A DNA stretch of 64,000 nucleotides from a virus (IMGVR_UViG_3300035092_000015:1-64000); one strand, 5' to 3'. Positions 1-9,510 are shown, counted from the first letter of the stretch. The notes: a model not told the origin generated them from the letters alone. Made by a program: numbers and translations.

Positions 1-1703
1 TAGACGGTGTCGAGGCGTTGAAGCTGTTCGCCAGCCTGGCCGGCGACCTGATCGGGATCCTGGGCGGGATCTCCCGGGCAGCCGGCGAAGGCGGCGGGCT
101 GTTCAGCTTCTTCGACCGGTTGAACACCTTGGTCAACTCGGTGTCTGGGCAGGCCACCTTGACCCAGCTGTTTACTGCCTTGGGCGACGCTGCGGTCGCT
201 CTGACACCGGTGTTGCTGGTCCTGTTGCAGGCGTTGGTGCCGATCCTGCAGGGGATCTCGCAGATCGCGGTCGCGTTCGCCCCCGGGCTGACCGTCGTGG
301 TGACTGCGCTGGGGCAGGCGTTGGCGGCGTTGGTCCCGGCGTTCATCGCCCTAGCGCCGTTGATGGACGTGATCGCCGAGGGGTTGATGCCGATCGCGCA
401 GATCCTGGTCGACCTGGTGGTCAACGCAGCCCCGTCTCTGACCGAGTTCTTCCGGTTGCTGGCTGACGCTTTGGCGGAGTTGGCTCCCATCGCCGCGCCG
501 GTTGGCAAAGCGCTCGGGCTGCTGGTGCTGCTCCTGTCCGACGTACTGGCTGGAGTCTTGCCGCTAGTGATCGAGCTGCTCGGGTTCCTGGCCGACGTGT
601 TGATCGTGATCCTCACCCCGCTCGAGCCGCTGGTCCGGCAGATGATCCCGATGTTGACTCTGCTGTTCCACCAACTGTTCGACGCACTCCAGCCGCTACT
701 GCCGGCGCTGTTCGCGGTGGCGATGACCCTAGCCCAGGCATTCATAGACAACAAGGACGCGATCATCACCCTGCTGGTCCAGTGGATCGACCTGTTCACT
801 ATCCTGGCGCAGAAGATGACCGGCGAGTTCGTCCAAGCCCTGACGATGATCATCCCTCTGCTGCCAGGCCTGGTCGAGAGCGGGTTGGCGTTCTCGCAGG
901 TGCTGCTCGAGCTAGCCCAAACCTTGATGCCGTTGATCATGCTGTTCCTGGACCTGACCAACAACGGCGAAGCATGGCGGATCTTGCTGCTGGCGTTCAT
1001 CGGCTGGTCGATCATCGCGACGAACGTCATCCAGCTGTTCATCACCTGGCTGCGGGCCCTGTACGAGATCTTCAGGTTGATCATCCAGGTCCTGGACTGG
1101 GTGATCGAACAGATCAAGCGGTTCGTCAGCTGGGTCACCTCCGGGTTCAGCCAGATCAGCAGCGCGATCGGGGGGGCGTTGCACAACGCCTACCAGGCGA
1201 TCCTGAACTTCGGGGTCAACATGTACAACGCCGGGGCCAACCTGATCTCCCAGCTGATCGGCGGGATCAAGTCGATGCTCGGCCCGGTCGGCAACGCAGT
1301 CGGCGCCATCGTTCAAAGGGCGAAGGACTACTTCAACTGGAGCCCCGCGAAACGCGGCCCGCTGTCCGGACGCGGCGACATGCGCTACGCCGGGCAGAAC
1401 CTGGTCGGGCGGCTGGTTGAGGGCGTCCAGCAGGGCATGACCGAGGCGGAGCAAGCCGCCGCGACCCTCGCCGGGCTGTTCGGGGTCGGCGGGGCTGGAA
1501 GGTTTGCGTTCGCCGGAGTAGGCGGCGCAGCAGGCGGGCAGCCACGGCCGATCTACGCGTTCGTTCAGATCGGCGAACGGCCGGTCAAGGAGATGGTGGA
1601 GGCCACAATCCTGGACAACCCGGAGGCGGTCGCCAAGGCCACCAGCGAGGGCAACCGGCAGGACGCGGCTATCACTGGGCGGAAACGGATCGGTGACACG
1701 TGA
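1..1703 (+). CDS. tape measure protein, C-terminal part (5' truncated by window)
   Basis: The reading frame is already open at the window edge; TTG at 18 is the first start-like codon but is internal. The visible 560-odd residues are long runs of hydrophobic, Leu/Ala/Ile-rich helices, as in the membrane-associated half of siphovirus tape measure proteins. Near the C-terminus comes the tape-measure-like stretch FNWSPAKRGPLSGRG followed by MRYAGQNLVGRLVEG. The protein sets tail length and is thought to help DNA cross the envelope. The next gene overlaps its stop, as expected for a tail operon. Total length cannot be judged here. Confidence 0.9.
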   Translation, partial: DGVEALKLFASLAGDLIGILGGISRAAGEGGGLFSFFDRLNTLVNSVSGQATLTQLFTALGDAAVALTPVLLVLLQALVPILQGISQIAVAFAPGLTVVVTALGQALAALVPAFIALAPLMDVIAEGLMPIAQILVDLVVNAAPSLTEFFRLLADALAELAPIAAPVGKALGLLVLLLSDVLAGVLPLVIELLGFLADVLIVILTPLEPLVRQMIPMLTLLFHQLFDALQPLLPALFAVAMTLAQAFIDNKDAIITLLVQWIDLFTILAQKMTGEFVQALTMIIPLLPGLVESGLAFSQVLLELAQTLMPLIMLFLDLTNNGEAWRILLLAFIGWSIIATNVIQLFITWLRALYEIFRLIIQVLDWVIEQIKRFVSWVTSGFSQISSAIGGALHNAYQAILNFGVNMYNAGANLISQLIGGIKSMLGPVGNAVGAIVQRAKDYFNWSPAKRGPLSGRGDMRYAGQNLVGRLVEGVQQGMTEAEQAAATLAGLFGVGGAGRFAFAGVGGAAGGQPRPIYAFVQIGERPVKEMVEATILDNPEAVAKATSEGNRQDAAITGRKRIGDT

Positions 1704-3925
1704 CCGGTGAGATGTACTTCGGGACCCCCGGGTCTTTAATCGAGATCCCCCACCCTCGGGGCGGAGTCCAGACCAGCAGGATCCGGCCGAACTCGACGTT
1801 CCAGACCGCGTCGGGTGGGGCCCGGTTCGGCAAGACTGTCAACGGTAAACGGAAGTTCACCCTGAACTATGAGCGGCTGTTCCTGGACACCTACGCCGAC
1901 CTGCTGCAATACGAGCAGGGCCACATGGGGCCGGGGCCGTTCGTGCTACACGACCCGTCCGCGACCAACTGGCTGACCCCGAACCAGGCCGCTGCGACCT
2001 CGCTGCGTAACGACCCACTAGGGTTTACCGTCGACACGTGCTCGTACACCGTCTACGACAACTACACCCGGTCGGCAGCGTCTGGGTGGGGCACTTCGAC
2101 TTCCGGGCATGCTTGGACCACCGTGTTGACTGCCGGTGCGATCGCTGCATCGGTGTCGGTGAACGGCACCCAGGGGCAGGTTGCGCACAACGTCTTGGCG
2201 GCCGACTACACCCTGCTGCAGCCCGGGATCTACGTCGACACCTATCAGGAAGTCGACATCTCCGTCCCGCTGTACGTCTCCCAGACCAGCCCGTTGCAGT
2301 GGTTCGAGGGTTCGCCGACCTCCGGCGAATGCGACACCCTGTTGATGGCGCGGTACGTCGACGCCAACAACTACTATCGGGTGTTCTGTTCGTTCCAGTC
2401 GAACGGGTTCGTGTCGATCTACCTGGATGAGCTGCTGGCCAGTTCCAGCACCGCCCTGGATAGCGAACTGAACGCGATCGCGTACGAACCGGGCCGGCCG
2501 TTGCGGCTCGGGCTGGAGGTCAGCGGCGACACGATCCGCGCGAAGGTGTGGGACCCGTCGGCCGGGTCTCCGCCTGAGGCTTGGACAGTCACCTCGAACC
2601 TGGCGACGAAGATCTTCAACGGCCAATGCGGGATCCGGACTAGGACCGAGCCTGGCAACAACAACACCTACCCATTCACGGTCAGCTTCGACAACTACAT
2701 GCTGCAGCGGTGCGATGCGTCGCTGATCGCGTATGACAACTACACCCGGACTATCTCCGGGTCGTGGGGGACCGCCGATGATTCTGTCCACTCGTGGGGG
2801 TCGTTGACCGGTGCGCCGAACGCGTTCAACGTCAACGGGACCACCGGGCGGATCACCCTGATCGGTTCGGCCAACACCACCTACAACGCCACGTTGGCGA
2901 CCTTCTCCGAGTTCAACATGCGCCTGCAGCTGACCAACACCTGCTCGGCCACCCCGACTGGCGCCAGCATCACCACCAACATCGACTTCCCCTACGTCGA
3001 CACCAACAACTACTACCGGCTGCAGATCGTCCGGACCACCTCCAACACGGTCACGGTCGAACTGATCAAGGTGATCGGCGGGGTCACCACCAGCCTCGAC
3101 GGGGTGGATACTGTCTCCGGGGTGAACGCTACCTCCAACCTGTCGATTGAGATGGTCCGGGATGCGGGCGAGATCGGCGGGCATGAGCAGGTTTACTGCC
3201 GGGTGTGGCTCGCCACAGCGGCTAAACCGACTGGGGTCACCCTGTTCTCCACCGATACCGAGTTAACCGGGAAGGGCAGTCTGCGGCTTGGCGCGATCCG
3301 CAACACCTCCAACACCAACACCAACCCGGTGGTCACGTTCGATAGTGTCAGCGTCGACTATCTGACCCCGCCGTCGGTTCTGTCGTCGACCCCGACCCCG
3401 GTCAACCGGGGGCCACGGGCGCTCGAGTGGATCCACAGCGGGGTGACCGGGCTGCAAGTCCCCTGGCTGACCATCGACCCGCCGGTCCGCGAATGGCCCG
3501 GGATCCCGGTCATCTCCAACCAGGCGATCATCTTGTCGATGCAGGTTCGAGGCGGCGGGGCCGACGCGATCGTCACCCTCACCCCGAAGCTGGTCTGGTT
3601 GAACTACAACTGGTGCCCGGTCTCGATCACCTCCGGCACCCCGGTCGTGACCTCGACCAGCTACGCCTCCATGACCGTATCTGGGACCCCACCGTCGGGG
3701 GCGGCGTACGTGGTGTGCGTGGTGGAGGCGACCTCTGGGCTGTCGGCCGGGTCGATCATCTACCTGGACCAGTTCCAGCTGGAACGCGGCTCGAGCGTCA
3801 CCGAATGGCGACCTGGTACCGGGATCTTTCCGGTGGCGTTGGTGTCGCTGAACGAGCAGTGGCCGTGGCTGGCGTGGGACTACCGCGAATCGGCGACGTT
3901 GGTGTTGCAGGAGACGGGGCCGTAA
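1700..3925 (+). CDS. minor tail protein (distal-tail-like) with a duplicated lectin-like domain
   Basis: A GTG at 1700 overlaps the tape measure stop; ATG at 1712 is an alternative. The first 110 residues (FGTPGSLIEIPHPRGGVQ, then GPGPFVLHDP) resemble the N-terminus of actinophage minor tail proteins that follow the tape measure. Residues about 115-340 and 345-555 are two copies of one beta-rich module, each opening YDNYTR and containing a YVD(A/T)NNYYR segment. The C-terminal 180 residues hold another beta-rich region. Likely a baseplate or tail-tip component, possibly binding host glycans. The fold is inferred from sequence texture. Confidence 0.8.
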   Translation: MTGEMYFGTPGSLIEIPHPRGGVQTSRIRPNSTFQTASGGARFGKTVNGKRKFTLNYERLFLDTYADLLQYEQGHMGPGPFVLHDPSATNWLTPNQAAATSLRNDPLGFTVDTCSYTVYDNYTRSAASGWGTSTSGHAWTTVLTAGAIAASVSVNGTQGQVAHNVLAADYTLLQPGIYVDTYQEVDISVPLYVSQTSPLQWFEGSPTSGECDTLLMARYVDANNYYRVFCSFQSNGFVSIYLDELLASSSTALDSELNAIAYEPGRPLRLGLEVSGDTIRAKVWDPSAGSPPEAWTVTSNLATKIFNGQCGIRTRTEPGNNNTYPFTVSFDNYMLQRCDASLIAYDNYTRTISGSWGTADDSVHSWGSLTGAPNAFNVNGTTGRITLIGSANTTYNATLATFSEFNMRLQLTNTCSATPTGASITTNIDFPYVDTNNYYRLQIVRTTSNTVTVELIKVIGGVTTSLDGVDTVSGVNATSNLSIEMVRDAGEIGGHEQVYCRVWLATAAKPTGVTLFSTDTELTGKGSLRLGAIRNTSNTNTNPVVTFDSVSVDYLTPPSVLSSTPTPVNRGPRALEWIHSGVTGLQVPWLTIDPPVREWPGIPVISNQAIILSMQVRGGGADAIVTLTPKLVWLNYNWCPVSITSGTPVVTSTSYASMTVSGTPPSGAAYVVCVVEATSGLSAGSIIYLDQFQLERGSSVTEWRPGTGIFPVALVSLNEQWPWLAWDYRESATLVLQETGP

Positions 3926-3926
3926 G

Positions 3927-6425
3927 ATGCAGACCAGTCTGATCACCCTCGGGCAGGCGTTGCGGGCCGGCGCGGTCACCTGGGATCCGCTGCTGTACGC
4001 CGACTGGGCCGACGATGGGTACGGCGAACGCGGGTCGATCGACGACCTGTCTGGCCAGGCCGGTTCGATCCAGGTGGCCCACTCGATGGACGACGGGATG
4101 CCCGACGAGGTGTCGTTCCTGTCCGGTGGGGTCCCGACACTGCGGACCAACCTGGCCGGCCGGGAGCCGCTGGACGGCACCGAGTATTTCTCGCCGTTCC
4201 GGACCGACTCGCCGATCTTCGGGTATGACCGGGACGTTGCCGGTGTGAAGCTGGACATTGCTGCTGTCACAGCGGAAGGCATGGAAGACATCCGGGTGTT
4301 CACCGGGATCATGCGCGACACGCCTGTGCAGGGTGGGCGGGCCAGTCTCCAGGCTGCGTCGGAGGCCCGGGTCCGGATGAGTACGGTCGTCCAGCCGCAG
4401 GCGAAGGCCCGCTCGAGTGGCGCCGACTCCGGGATCGTGTTCGGGTTGACTGCCACCCATCCGGTCACCTGGGCGCTACACAAGGCGGGCATGGATGCTT
4501 CGCCGCCGCACCCCGACGAGGGGGTGATCTTGTGGATGCCCCTGCACGGCAGTGGCCATGCCTACCATCCTGAGACCAACATGGACATGCAGCAGAACCC
4601 CGACGGGATGCTGCACGCCTACACTGTCAGCACTGCGCACGGCGAGGATCTGCAAGCAGAGCCGGTTTGGATCCGGGGACCGTATGCCGGCGCGTCGTTC
4701 GCCGAGGTCACAACCGACGTGGTGCGGGCGTTCTGGGGCGGGACCTTCAACTTCAACGCCGCCAATGTCCCGAAGATCTGCGGGATCGCCGACGACGGCC
4801 AGGCGTTGATGATGTCCCGCGATGCCTACGACGCTGCTGCTGTCACCCGGCTGGAGTTCTGGGTCCGGGGCGATGTCGCCGCGAACGTCAACACCACCCC
4901 CTCCGGGTCGGCGATCTTCGCCGACACCCACAGTATCTACACCGGCAAGTCGGCTGCGTACGTCAGCCTCAGCATGCGGTATGACCTGTCGCTGTCTGGG
5001 TTTGCGATGGGGATCGACTCGAGCCGCAACCTGTACATCTCCACCTGGGACAACACCGCCCAGAACCACAAACGGACTGGCCCGGCGTTGCCGTCGGACG
5101 GCGAATGGCACTTCGTCGGGTTGGCGTTCAGCCCGGCAGGCAACAAGGTCTGGTTTAACCTGGACGGGGCAGTCACCACCAACACCATCTCCCCCTCGAT
5201 CGTGCGGGCCAACCTGCCCGCGTCTGACTACACCGTCGACAACGTACTGACGATCAACACGTTCCTACCAGTCGCGGAGTTCCTGCTCACCGGATACCCA
5301 ATCGACTCGGATTTCCCCACCATCGCCAACCCGGACACCGGCAACGCCTGGCTCAACGACCAGGGCTGGGAGCAGCGTTCGTTCGTCTACCCGTCGTGTC
5401 TGCAGCTGGAGACCCTGTCCGACCCGACCCCGAGCGAGGTGTGGCAGCTGATCGCCTCCTACGCCAGGGCCGAATATGCGGCGATGACCATCGACGAACA
5501 CGACCAGTTCCACTACTGGCCACGCGGGTATTTCGCCACCGTCGCCGGGCAGACCGTCGCGCAGGAGTTGACCTCCGATTACGACACCGCCATCCCGCAG
5601 GTCGACCTGGACCACACCAGGATCCGTACGATCTGCCGGGTGTCGTACCAGCAAACCCGGGTAGCGCAGATCGTCAACACCGAGGTGGTCGAGGTCCGGG
5701 AGTTCGTGGCGTTCCCGCCCGGGATCACCGAGTTCCAGGTCGCGTTCGATCACACAGCAGTCGGGGTGTTGGGCGGGCCGATGGAGTTGTTGACCGCGAC
5801 CCAGGTCGGCGGGGGCGGTTTGAACCCGCAACGCAGCTACCTGTCGCTGGCGTTGGACGCCGATGCGATCTCCGGCTATGCGACTTCAACTGAGGCCGAG
5901 GCCACCATCCTGGATTGGTGGGCTGGTGGCGCGGTGATTCAGATCGTGAACGACTATTCAGGTCCGCTGTATCTGTTCAACACCGGCGACACCTACCCGT
6001 TCCTGGGGGTGTTCGGTCGGATCGTGTCCTCGAACCGGCTGGCTGTCACCGAATCTTATGATGCCGGAGTCGATGTCCGGGGCGAGCGTGGGTTGACGTT
6101 GACGTTGGACCGGATCCAGCGGGAGATCGATGCCCGGCGGATGGCCCGGCGGATTGTGGTCCCGCAGTCGTTCCCGACTCCGGTTATCCGGTCGGTGCAG
6201 ATGTTCGGCGATCCTCGACGGCAGTCCGGCGATCTGATCCAGTATAGCGACGAGTTCAAGACCGGCGCGGCCGGGAAGTGGCGGGTCCACGCGGTTGGGC
6301 ACACCGTCGACGGGGCCAGTTACACTCAGGAGGTCGCCGCCCAACGGGCGGAGTTGGTCGGGACGTGGGGCGACGGGGTGTCGACCTGGGGCAGCGGTGT
6401 CTGGGCCGGGCTGGAGGAGGCGTAA
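3927..6425 (+). CDS. minor tail protein with internal concanavalin/LamG-like domain
   Basis: This 832-residue protein starts with ATG two bases after the previous stop. The N-terminal 150 residues resemble tail baseplate hub proteins of actinophages. About residues 190-470 look like a LamG/concanavalin insert, including a DGEWHFVGLAFSPAGNKVWF stretch typical of laminin-G folds. The C-terminal 300 residues return to a baseplate-like region ending in a WGDGVSTWGSGVW tail. Role: host recognition and tail tip assembly. Position after tape measure and distal tail protein supports this; the exact structural role is inferred. Confidence 0.78.
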   Translation: MQTSLITLGQALRAGAVTWDPLLYADWADDGYGERGSIDDLSGQAGSIQVAHSMDDGMPDEVSFLSGGVPTLRTNLAGREPLDGTEYFSPFRTDSPIFGYDRDVAGVKLDIAAVTAEGMEDIRVFTGIMRDTPVQGGRASLQAASEARVRMSTVVQPQAKARSSGADSGIVFGLTATHPVTWALHKAGMDASPPHPDEGVILWMPLHGSGHAYHPETNMDMQQNPDGMLHAYTVSTAHGEDLQAEPVWIRGPYAGASFAEVTTDVVRAFWGGTFNFNAANVPKICGIADDGQALMMSRDAYDAAAVTRLEFWVRGDVAANVNTTPSGSAIFADTHSIYTGKSAAYVSLSMRYDLSLSGFAMGIDSSRNLYISTWDNTAQNHKRTGPALPSDGEWHFVGLAFSPAGNKVWFNLDGAVTTNTISPSIVRANLPASDYTVDNVLTINTFLPVAEFLLTGYPIDSDFPTIANPDTGNAWLNDQGWEQRSFVYPSCLQLETLSDPTPSEVWQLIASYARAEYAAMTIDEHDQFHYWPRGYFATVAGQTVAQELTSDYDTAIPQVDLDHTRIRTICRVSYQQTRVAQIVNTEVVEVREFVAFPPGITEFQVAFDHTAVGVLGGPMELLTATQVGGGGLNPQRSYLSLALDADAISGYATSTEAEATILDWWAGGAVIQIVNDYSGPLYLFNTGDTYPFLGVFGRIVSSNRLAVTESYDAGVDVRGERGLTLTLDRIQREIDARRMARRIVVPQSFPTPVIRSVQMFGDPRRQSGDLIQYSDEFKTGAAGKWRVHAVGHTVDGASYTQEVAAQRAELVGTWGDGVSTWGSGVWAGLEEA

Positions 6426-6905
6426 ATGACGATCGTTGCTCCGGTCGACGGCGACCCGATCGACCCGCAGTGGGCGCAGGACATCACCGATCTGGTCAAC
6501 TCGCTGGATGTGGCGAGCCAGGCCGAGTCGGCGGTCTGGTCGGTCTACGTCCCGACTTGGACCAACGGCGGCAGTATCGGCAACGGCACTTTGACCGGCC
6601 GATACAAGCAGGTCGGGAAGACGGTCCGGCTGAAGATCTACTTCTTGGCCGGGTCGACCACCACATTTGGGGCTGGGGTGTGGTCCTGGAGTTTGCCGGT
6701 CACAGCGCTGGTCACTGCACGCGACTGCGGCTCGGTGTACATGCTGGACGCGGGGACGGCGAACCGCAGCGGGTCGTGCCTGTTGAACACCACCACCTCG
6801 GTGTTCGCGGTCTCGTCGGCCGACGGCGATGTCAGCCCGACCGTCCCGCAGACGTGGGCGGTCAACGATGCGCTGGTCATCGGCATCACCTACGAAGCAG
6901 CGTAA
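6426..6905 (+). CDS. small minor tail / tail-tip protein
   Basis: The ATG directly abuts the previous stop. The 159-residue product opens with PVDGDPIDPQWAQDITDLVN, a region resembling short actinophage tail-tip proteins, then has a beta-rich domain with GTLTGRYKQVGKTVRLKIYF and a C-terminal GDVSPTVPQTWAVNDAL segment. No catalytic motif is visible. Likely a fibre or tip subunit, judged from location and texture. Confidence 0.7.
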   Translation: MTIVAPVDGDPIDPQWAQDITDLVNSLDVASQAESAVWSVYVPTWTNGGSIGNGTLTGRYKQVGKTVRLKIYFLAGSTTTFGAGVWSWSLPVTALVTARDCGSVYMLDAGTANRSGSCLLNTTTSVFAVSSADGDVSPTVPQTWAVNDALVIGITYEAA

Positions 6906-6919
6906 GAGAGGGGTCGGGG

Positions 6920-7213
6920 ATGGTCGAGTTTGTCGCCCTGCCAACGGGGGGGCAGTACATGGCCGAGGGGCACGGTCAGGCCGAGAAGGACCTGCGGGAC
7001 GGGTTGGCTGCTACGCTGGGGGATGTGCAGCAGGCCAACACGGCGGTACTGGCAGAGGCGTGGTACGCCGACGGGCATGGGTTCGGCCACGACTGCGCAC
7101 AACACCAGGACGTCGACCAGTCGCAGTGGGCGCCGGGCTGTCACGACGGGGGGTTCCGGCCGGTGACGGTCGCTACCGTGTGGTCGGCCCCGGGGGGAGT
7201 GAGGCGAGCATGA
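6920..7213 (+). CDS. small protein of tail/lysis junction
   Basis: The ATG at 6920 follows a GAGAGGGG ribosome site and defines a 97-residue product. It contains a helical segment (EKDLRDGLAATLGDVQQANT) and two histidine-rich turns with cysteines (GHGFGHDCAQHQ, APGCHDGG) that could bind a metal. No family recognised. It overlaps the next gene by four bases. Confidence 0.6.
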   Translation: MVEFVALPTGGQYMAEGHGQAEKDLRDGLAATLGDVQQANTAVLAEAWYADGHGFGHDCAQHQDVDQSQWAPGCHDGGFRPVTVATVWSAPGGVRRA

Positions 7214-7371
7214 CACAGCAGCTCGAGCCGGACCGGCCGGTCCGGACTGACGAGACGATCGCCGAGATGTTCCCCGATCGGGGTGAGTTCCCTGGCAACG
7301 AGGTGACCGTTGACCCGGACGCCCAGCCGGTGCCCGATATCGGGCACCCGGGGGGTCGCCGCGATGAGTGA
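7210..7371 (+). CDS. short acidic protein upstream of endolysin
   Basis: ATGA overlap with the gene before; 53 residues, rich in Asp/Glu/Pro (ETIAEMFPDRGEFPGNEV). It overlaps the endolysin start by eight bases, suggesting translational coupling. Function unknown. Confidence 0.5.
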   Translation: MTQQLEPDRPVRTDETIAEMFPDRGEFPGNEVTVDPDAQPVPDIGHPGGRRDE

Positions 7372-8266
7372 ACAGATCCTGTGGGTCGGGTATCCACGTT
7401 CGTACACTCCCGGCCGGGCGAGGGCGCCGCAGTACGTGTGCCTGCACGGGACCGCCGGCAACGAGGGACCGTCCTCGGCCGAGAACGGCGCCCAATACGA
7501 TAAGACCCGCACCGACGGGACCTCGTGCCACTATTTCGTCGACTCGTCTGGGCCGGCGTTGCAGGAGGTCCCAGACGGGGACCGGTCCCATTCGGCGTAT
7601 TTCGTCGGCAACGAGATCGGGATCCACGTCGAGATCTGCGGGTTACCGCAGACCCGCGAGCAGTGGCTCGACCCGGTGTCGTACGCCACCCTGCAGACAG
7701 CAGCTTGGTTGACCCGGACGTTGTGCCAGCGGCACGGGTTCGCGTTGAAGAAGATGACCGTCGACGAGGTGTACCGCGCGTACTACGACCCGGCCGGGTC
7801 CCGGCCGACCGGGTATTGCCAACACGCGGATGTCACCTACGCCTACGGGGCGGGGGACCACCTGGACCTGTGGGACGGGTTCCCGTGGGATGTGTTCAAC
7901 AAGCTTGTGGCCGGCGAGGCGCAGAGGAGGAACGACGTGGGTACCCTGATGATTGCGAAGTCCAACGCAGGCCCGAACGGGGAGGACACCCCCAGCACCA
8001 GGTGGTGGGTCGGCGACGGGATCTACCACCGCGAGACCGACAAGTCCAGCGCCGCCAACCTGCTCGGTGCGATCAAACTGTTCTATGGCGACCCGCGTGC
8101 TGAGATCCTGTCGTGGGGCGACTCGTCCCCGGCGGCGGTGCAGAAGGTCATCGGGTCGATCCCGGCCGGCACCGGCGGCGGCGGTGGCGGCACGATCGCC
8201 CCGTTGACGTTCGACCAGACGGTGGAGGCTGCCCGGTTGGGTGCCAACGCGGCTGAAGACAGCTAA
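7364..8266 (+). CDS. endolysin, N-acetylmuramoyl-L-alanine amidase (Amidase_2/PGRP fold)
   Basis: The start ATG (7364) sits within the end of the previous gene. Residues 20-175 form an Amidase_2-like domain: YVCLHGTAGNEG puts a zinc histidine at residue 28, a second candidate lies in the YCQHADVTYAYG region (residue 154), and GAGDHLDLWDGFPW supplies the C-terminal Asp/His set. The domain would cleave the amide bond between MurNAc and the stem peptide. Residues about 185-255 look like a second, non-catalytic domain (RWWVGDGIYHRETDKSS). A poly-glycine linker leads to a short C-terminal helix. No signal peptide, so it needs a holin; membrane proteins follow. Confidence 0.9.
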   Translation: MSEQILWVGYPRSYTPGRARAPQYVCLHGTAGNEGPSSAENGAQYDKTRTDGTSCHYFVDSSGPALQEVPDGDRSHSAYFVGNEIGIHVEICGLPQTREQWLDPVSYATLQTAAWLTRTLCQRHGFALKKMTVDEVYRAYYDPAGSRPTGYCQHADVTYAYGAGDHLDLWDGFPWDVFNKLVAGEAQRRNDVGTLMIAKSNAGPNGEDTPSTRWWVGDGIYHRETDKSSAANLLGAIKLFYGDPRAEILSWGDSSPAAVQKVIGSIPAGTGGGGGGTIAPLTFDQTVEAARLGANAAEDS

Positions 8267-8335
8267 CCATGGGCTCCCCCCTGGGAACGCCCCACCCGGC
8301 AGAGAGGGAGCACCTGTGGTTGACTGGAGCCGGAG

Positions 8336-8596
8336 TTGCTGAGCACCCTGGTCACCGGCGGGGTGATCGCTTCCCTGGTGGGGGCGATGATCACCCTGGT
8401 CCGGATGGCGGTCTCGGCGGAGCGCCGACGCGCCGACGACTGGCGTACCGCCGCGACCACTTCGGCCGAGGCGAACAAGGTCCTGTCGGGCAATCTCGAC
8501 AAGCTGATCAACACGGTGGACCAGATGGCCAACGCGCAGCACGAGATGATGCAACTGCTGCGGAAAGTGGCAGATGGCGGCGGGGGCCCGTCGTGA
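8336..8596 (+). CDS. single-span membrane protein, possible holin or spanin-like lysis protein
   Basis: About 86 residues: an N-terminal membrane segment (LVTGGVIASLVGAMITLV) then a charged helical, probably coiled-coil part (KVLSGNLDKLINTVDQMANA). The start is uncertain. TTG at 8336 opens the frame but has only GGAG right before it. A better ribosome site (AGAGAGGGAG, 8301-8310) precedes GTG 8316, which opens a different frame of only eight codons ending across this TTG. Reinitiation from that mini-frame or a CTG start at 8324 are options. Position after the endolysin suggests lysis. Confidence 0.55.
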   Translation: MLSTLVTGGVIASLVGAMITLVRMAVSAERRRADDWRTAATTSAEANKVLSGNLDKLINTVDQMANAQHEMMQLLRKVADGGGGPS

Positions 8597-8811
8597 TGCG
8601 CTGGCCCTGGCGCGGGTGGGTGGGGAAGCACCGCAACGGCAGCGCCGCCCGCCAGGCCGTCCAGCAGGCACAGGAGTCGCTGCAGGATGCCACCCGCCAG
8701 GCGGGGCATGCCGACCAGGTGGCCGAGCGCGGCCAGGAGATCGCCAACCGGGCCAGCTGGTTTACTCAAGACATGGAACGGGCGTTGCATCTGAGACGGG
8801 GGTCAGCATGA
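8596..8811 (+). CDS. small helical protein of lysis cluster
   Basis: The ATG overlaps the previous stop by one base. The 71-residue product is Gln/Ala/Glu-rich and predicted helical (RQAVQQAQESLQDATRQAG) with a tryptophan-rich, basic N-terminus (RWPWRGWVGKHRNG). It ends four bases into the next gene. Perhaps a soluble or peripheral partner of the neighbouring membrane proteins; no family recognised. Confidence 0.6.
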   Translation: MRWPWRGWVGKHRNGSAARQAVQQAQESLQDATRQAGHADQVAERGQEIANRASWFTQDMERALHLRRGSA

Positions 8812-9095
8812 GGGGGGTCCTTGGTTCCCTGATCGTCCTGTCCATCGCCGTCACGGCGTGGTTCGTGTTCCGTCTGGGCAACCCGCAACGCAGCGCCGAC
8901 CCAGCGGCGGCGTGGCTGTGGGCCCTGCTCGGCTGGGTCACGATCGCACTCGACGTCCTACTGCTGTTGGTCCTGCTGCGTGTCCGGTACCCTGCGTGGG
9001 TGGCGGCGGCGGTTCTGACAGCGCAAGACGTCATCTACGTGTGGCGGTCGGTCCGGTTGGAGAAAGCCCGCAGGGCGGACAAGGAGAGCGGCTGA
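8808..9095 (+). CDS. three-span membrane protein, holin candidate
   Basis: 95 residues with three hydrophobic segments: residues 3-23, about 35-58 (ALLGWVTIALDVLLLLVLL) and 62-80, then a basic tail (RLEKARRADKESG). Short length, three spans and a charged C-terminus fit class I holins; the position two genes after the endolysin agrees. It is tightly coupled to both neighbours by overlapping start and stop codons. Confidence 0.6.
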   Translation: MRGVLGSLIVLSIAVTAWFVFRLGNPQRSADPAAAWLWALLGWVTIALDVLLLLVLLRVRYPAWVAAAVLTAQDVIYVWRSVRLEKARRADKESG

Positions 9096-9448
9096 TGGAT
9101 GTCAAGGCGTGGTTGTATGCCGGGTTGCGGACTGGCGCGCAGGCGTTGTGGGCGTTGCTGGTGGCATTCCTGGCGAAGAAAGGGATCACCCTGCCGGACG
9201 CCCTGCAGGGTTGGTTTGTCGACGTGGTGATCCTGTCGACTGTGATCGGGGCGGCGACGTCGGGGATCCGGTGGATGGAGACCCGCAAGGGCGACCAGTG
9301 GCATGCGCGGCTGTTCCGGGGGATCGCCCATGTGCTGATGCTCGGGTTGTCGGCGAAACAGCCGACCTATTCGGCGGCGGACAGCCGGGCGGCGGCGGTG
9401 GAGGTCACCCACGCCAACGGGCAGGTTGTGTCGAGCTTGCGCGAGTGA
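9095..9448 (+). CDS. membrane protein, holin-like, last gene of the lysis operon
   Basis: 117 residues. Hydrophobic or amphipathic segments occur at about 10-27, 40-58 and 72-88 (WFVDVVILSTVIGAATSG is the clearest). The C-terminal 30 residues are polar. It is the last rightward gene before two strong hairpins. It could be a second holin or holin regulator. Confidence 0.55.
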   Translation: MDVKAWLYAGLRTGAQALWALLVAFLAKKGITLPDALQGWFVDVVILSTVIGAATSGIRWMETRKGDQWHARLFRGIAHVLMLGLSAKQPTYSAADSRAAAVEVTHANGQVVSSLRE

Positions 9449-9471
9449 TAACGTAGCTCGAGGCCAGACAC

Positions 9472-9510
9472 GCATCAGCCCCCCCGGGCGTCGACCGGGG
9501 GGGCTGATGC
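9472..9510. terminator. strong hairpin ending the tail/lysis operon
   Basis: A perfect 16-bp inverted repeat, 9472-9487 with 9495-9510 around a 7-base loop. It lies 24 bases after the last lysis gene. It lacks a long T run but is strong enough to stop transcription, and could act in both directions. Confidence 0.85.
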
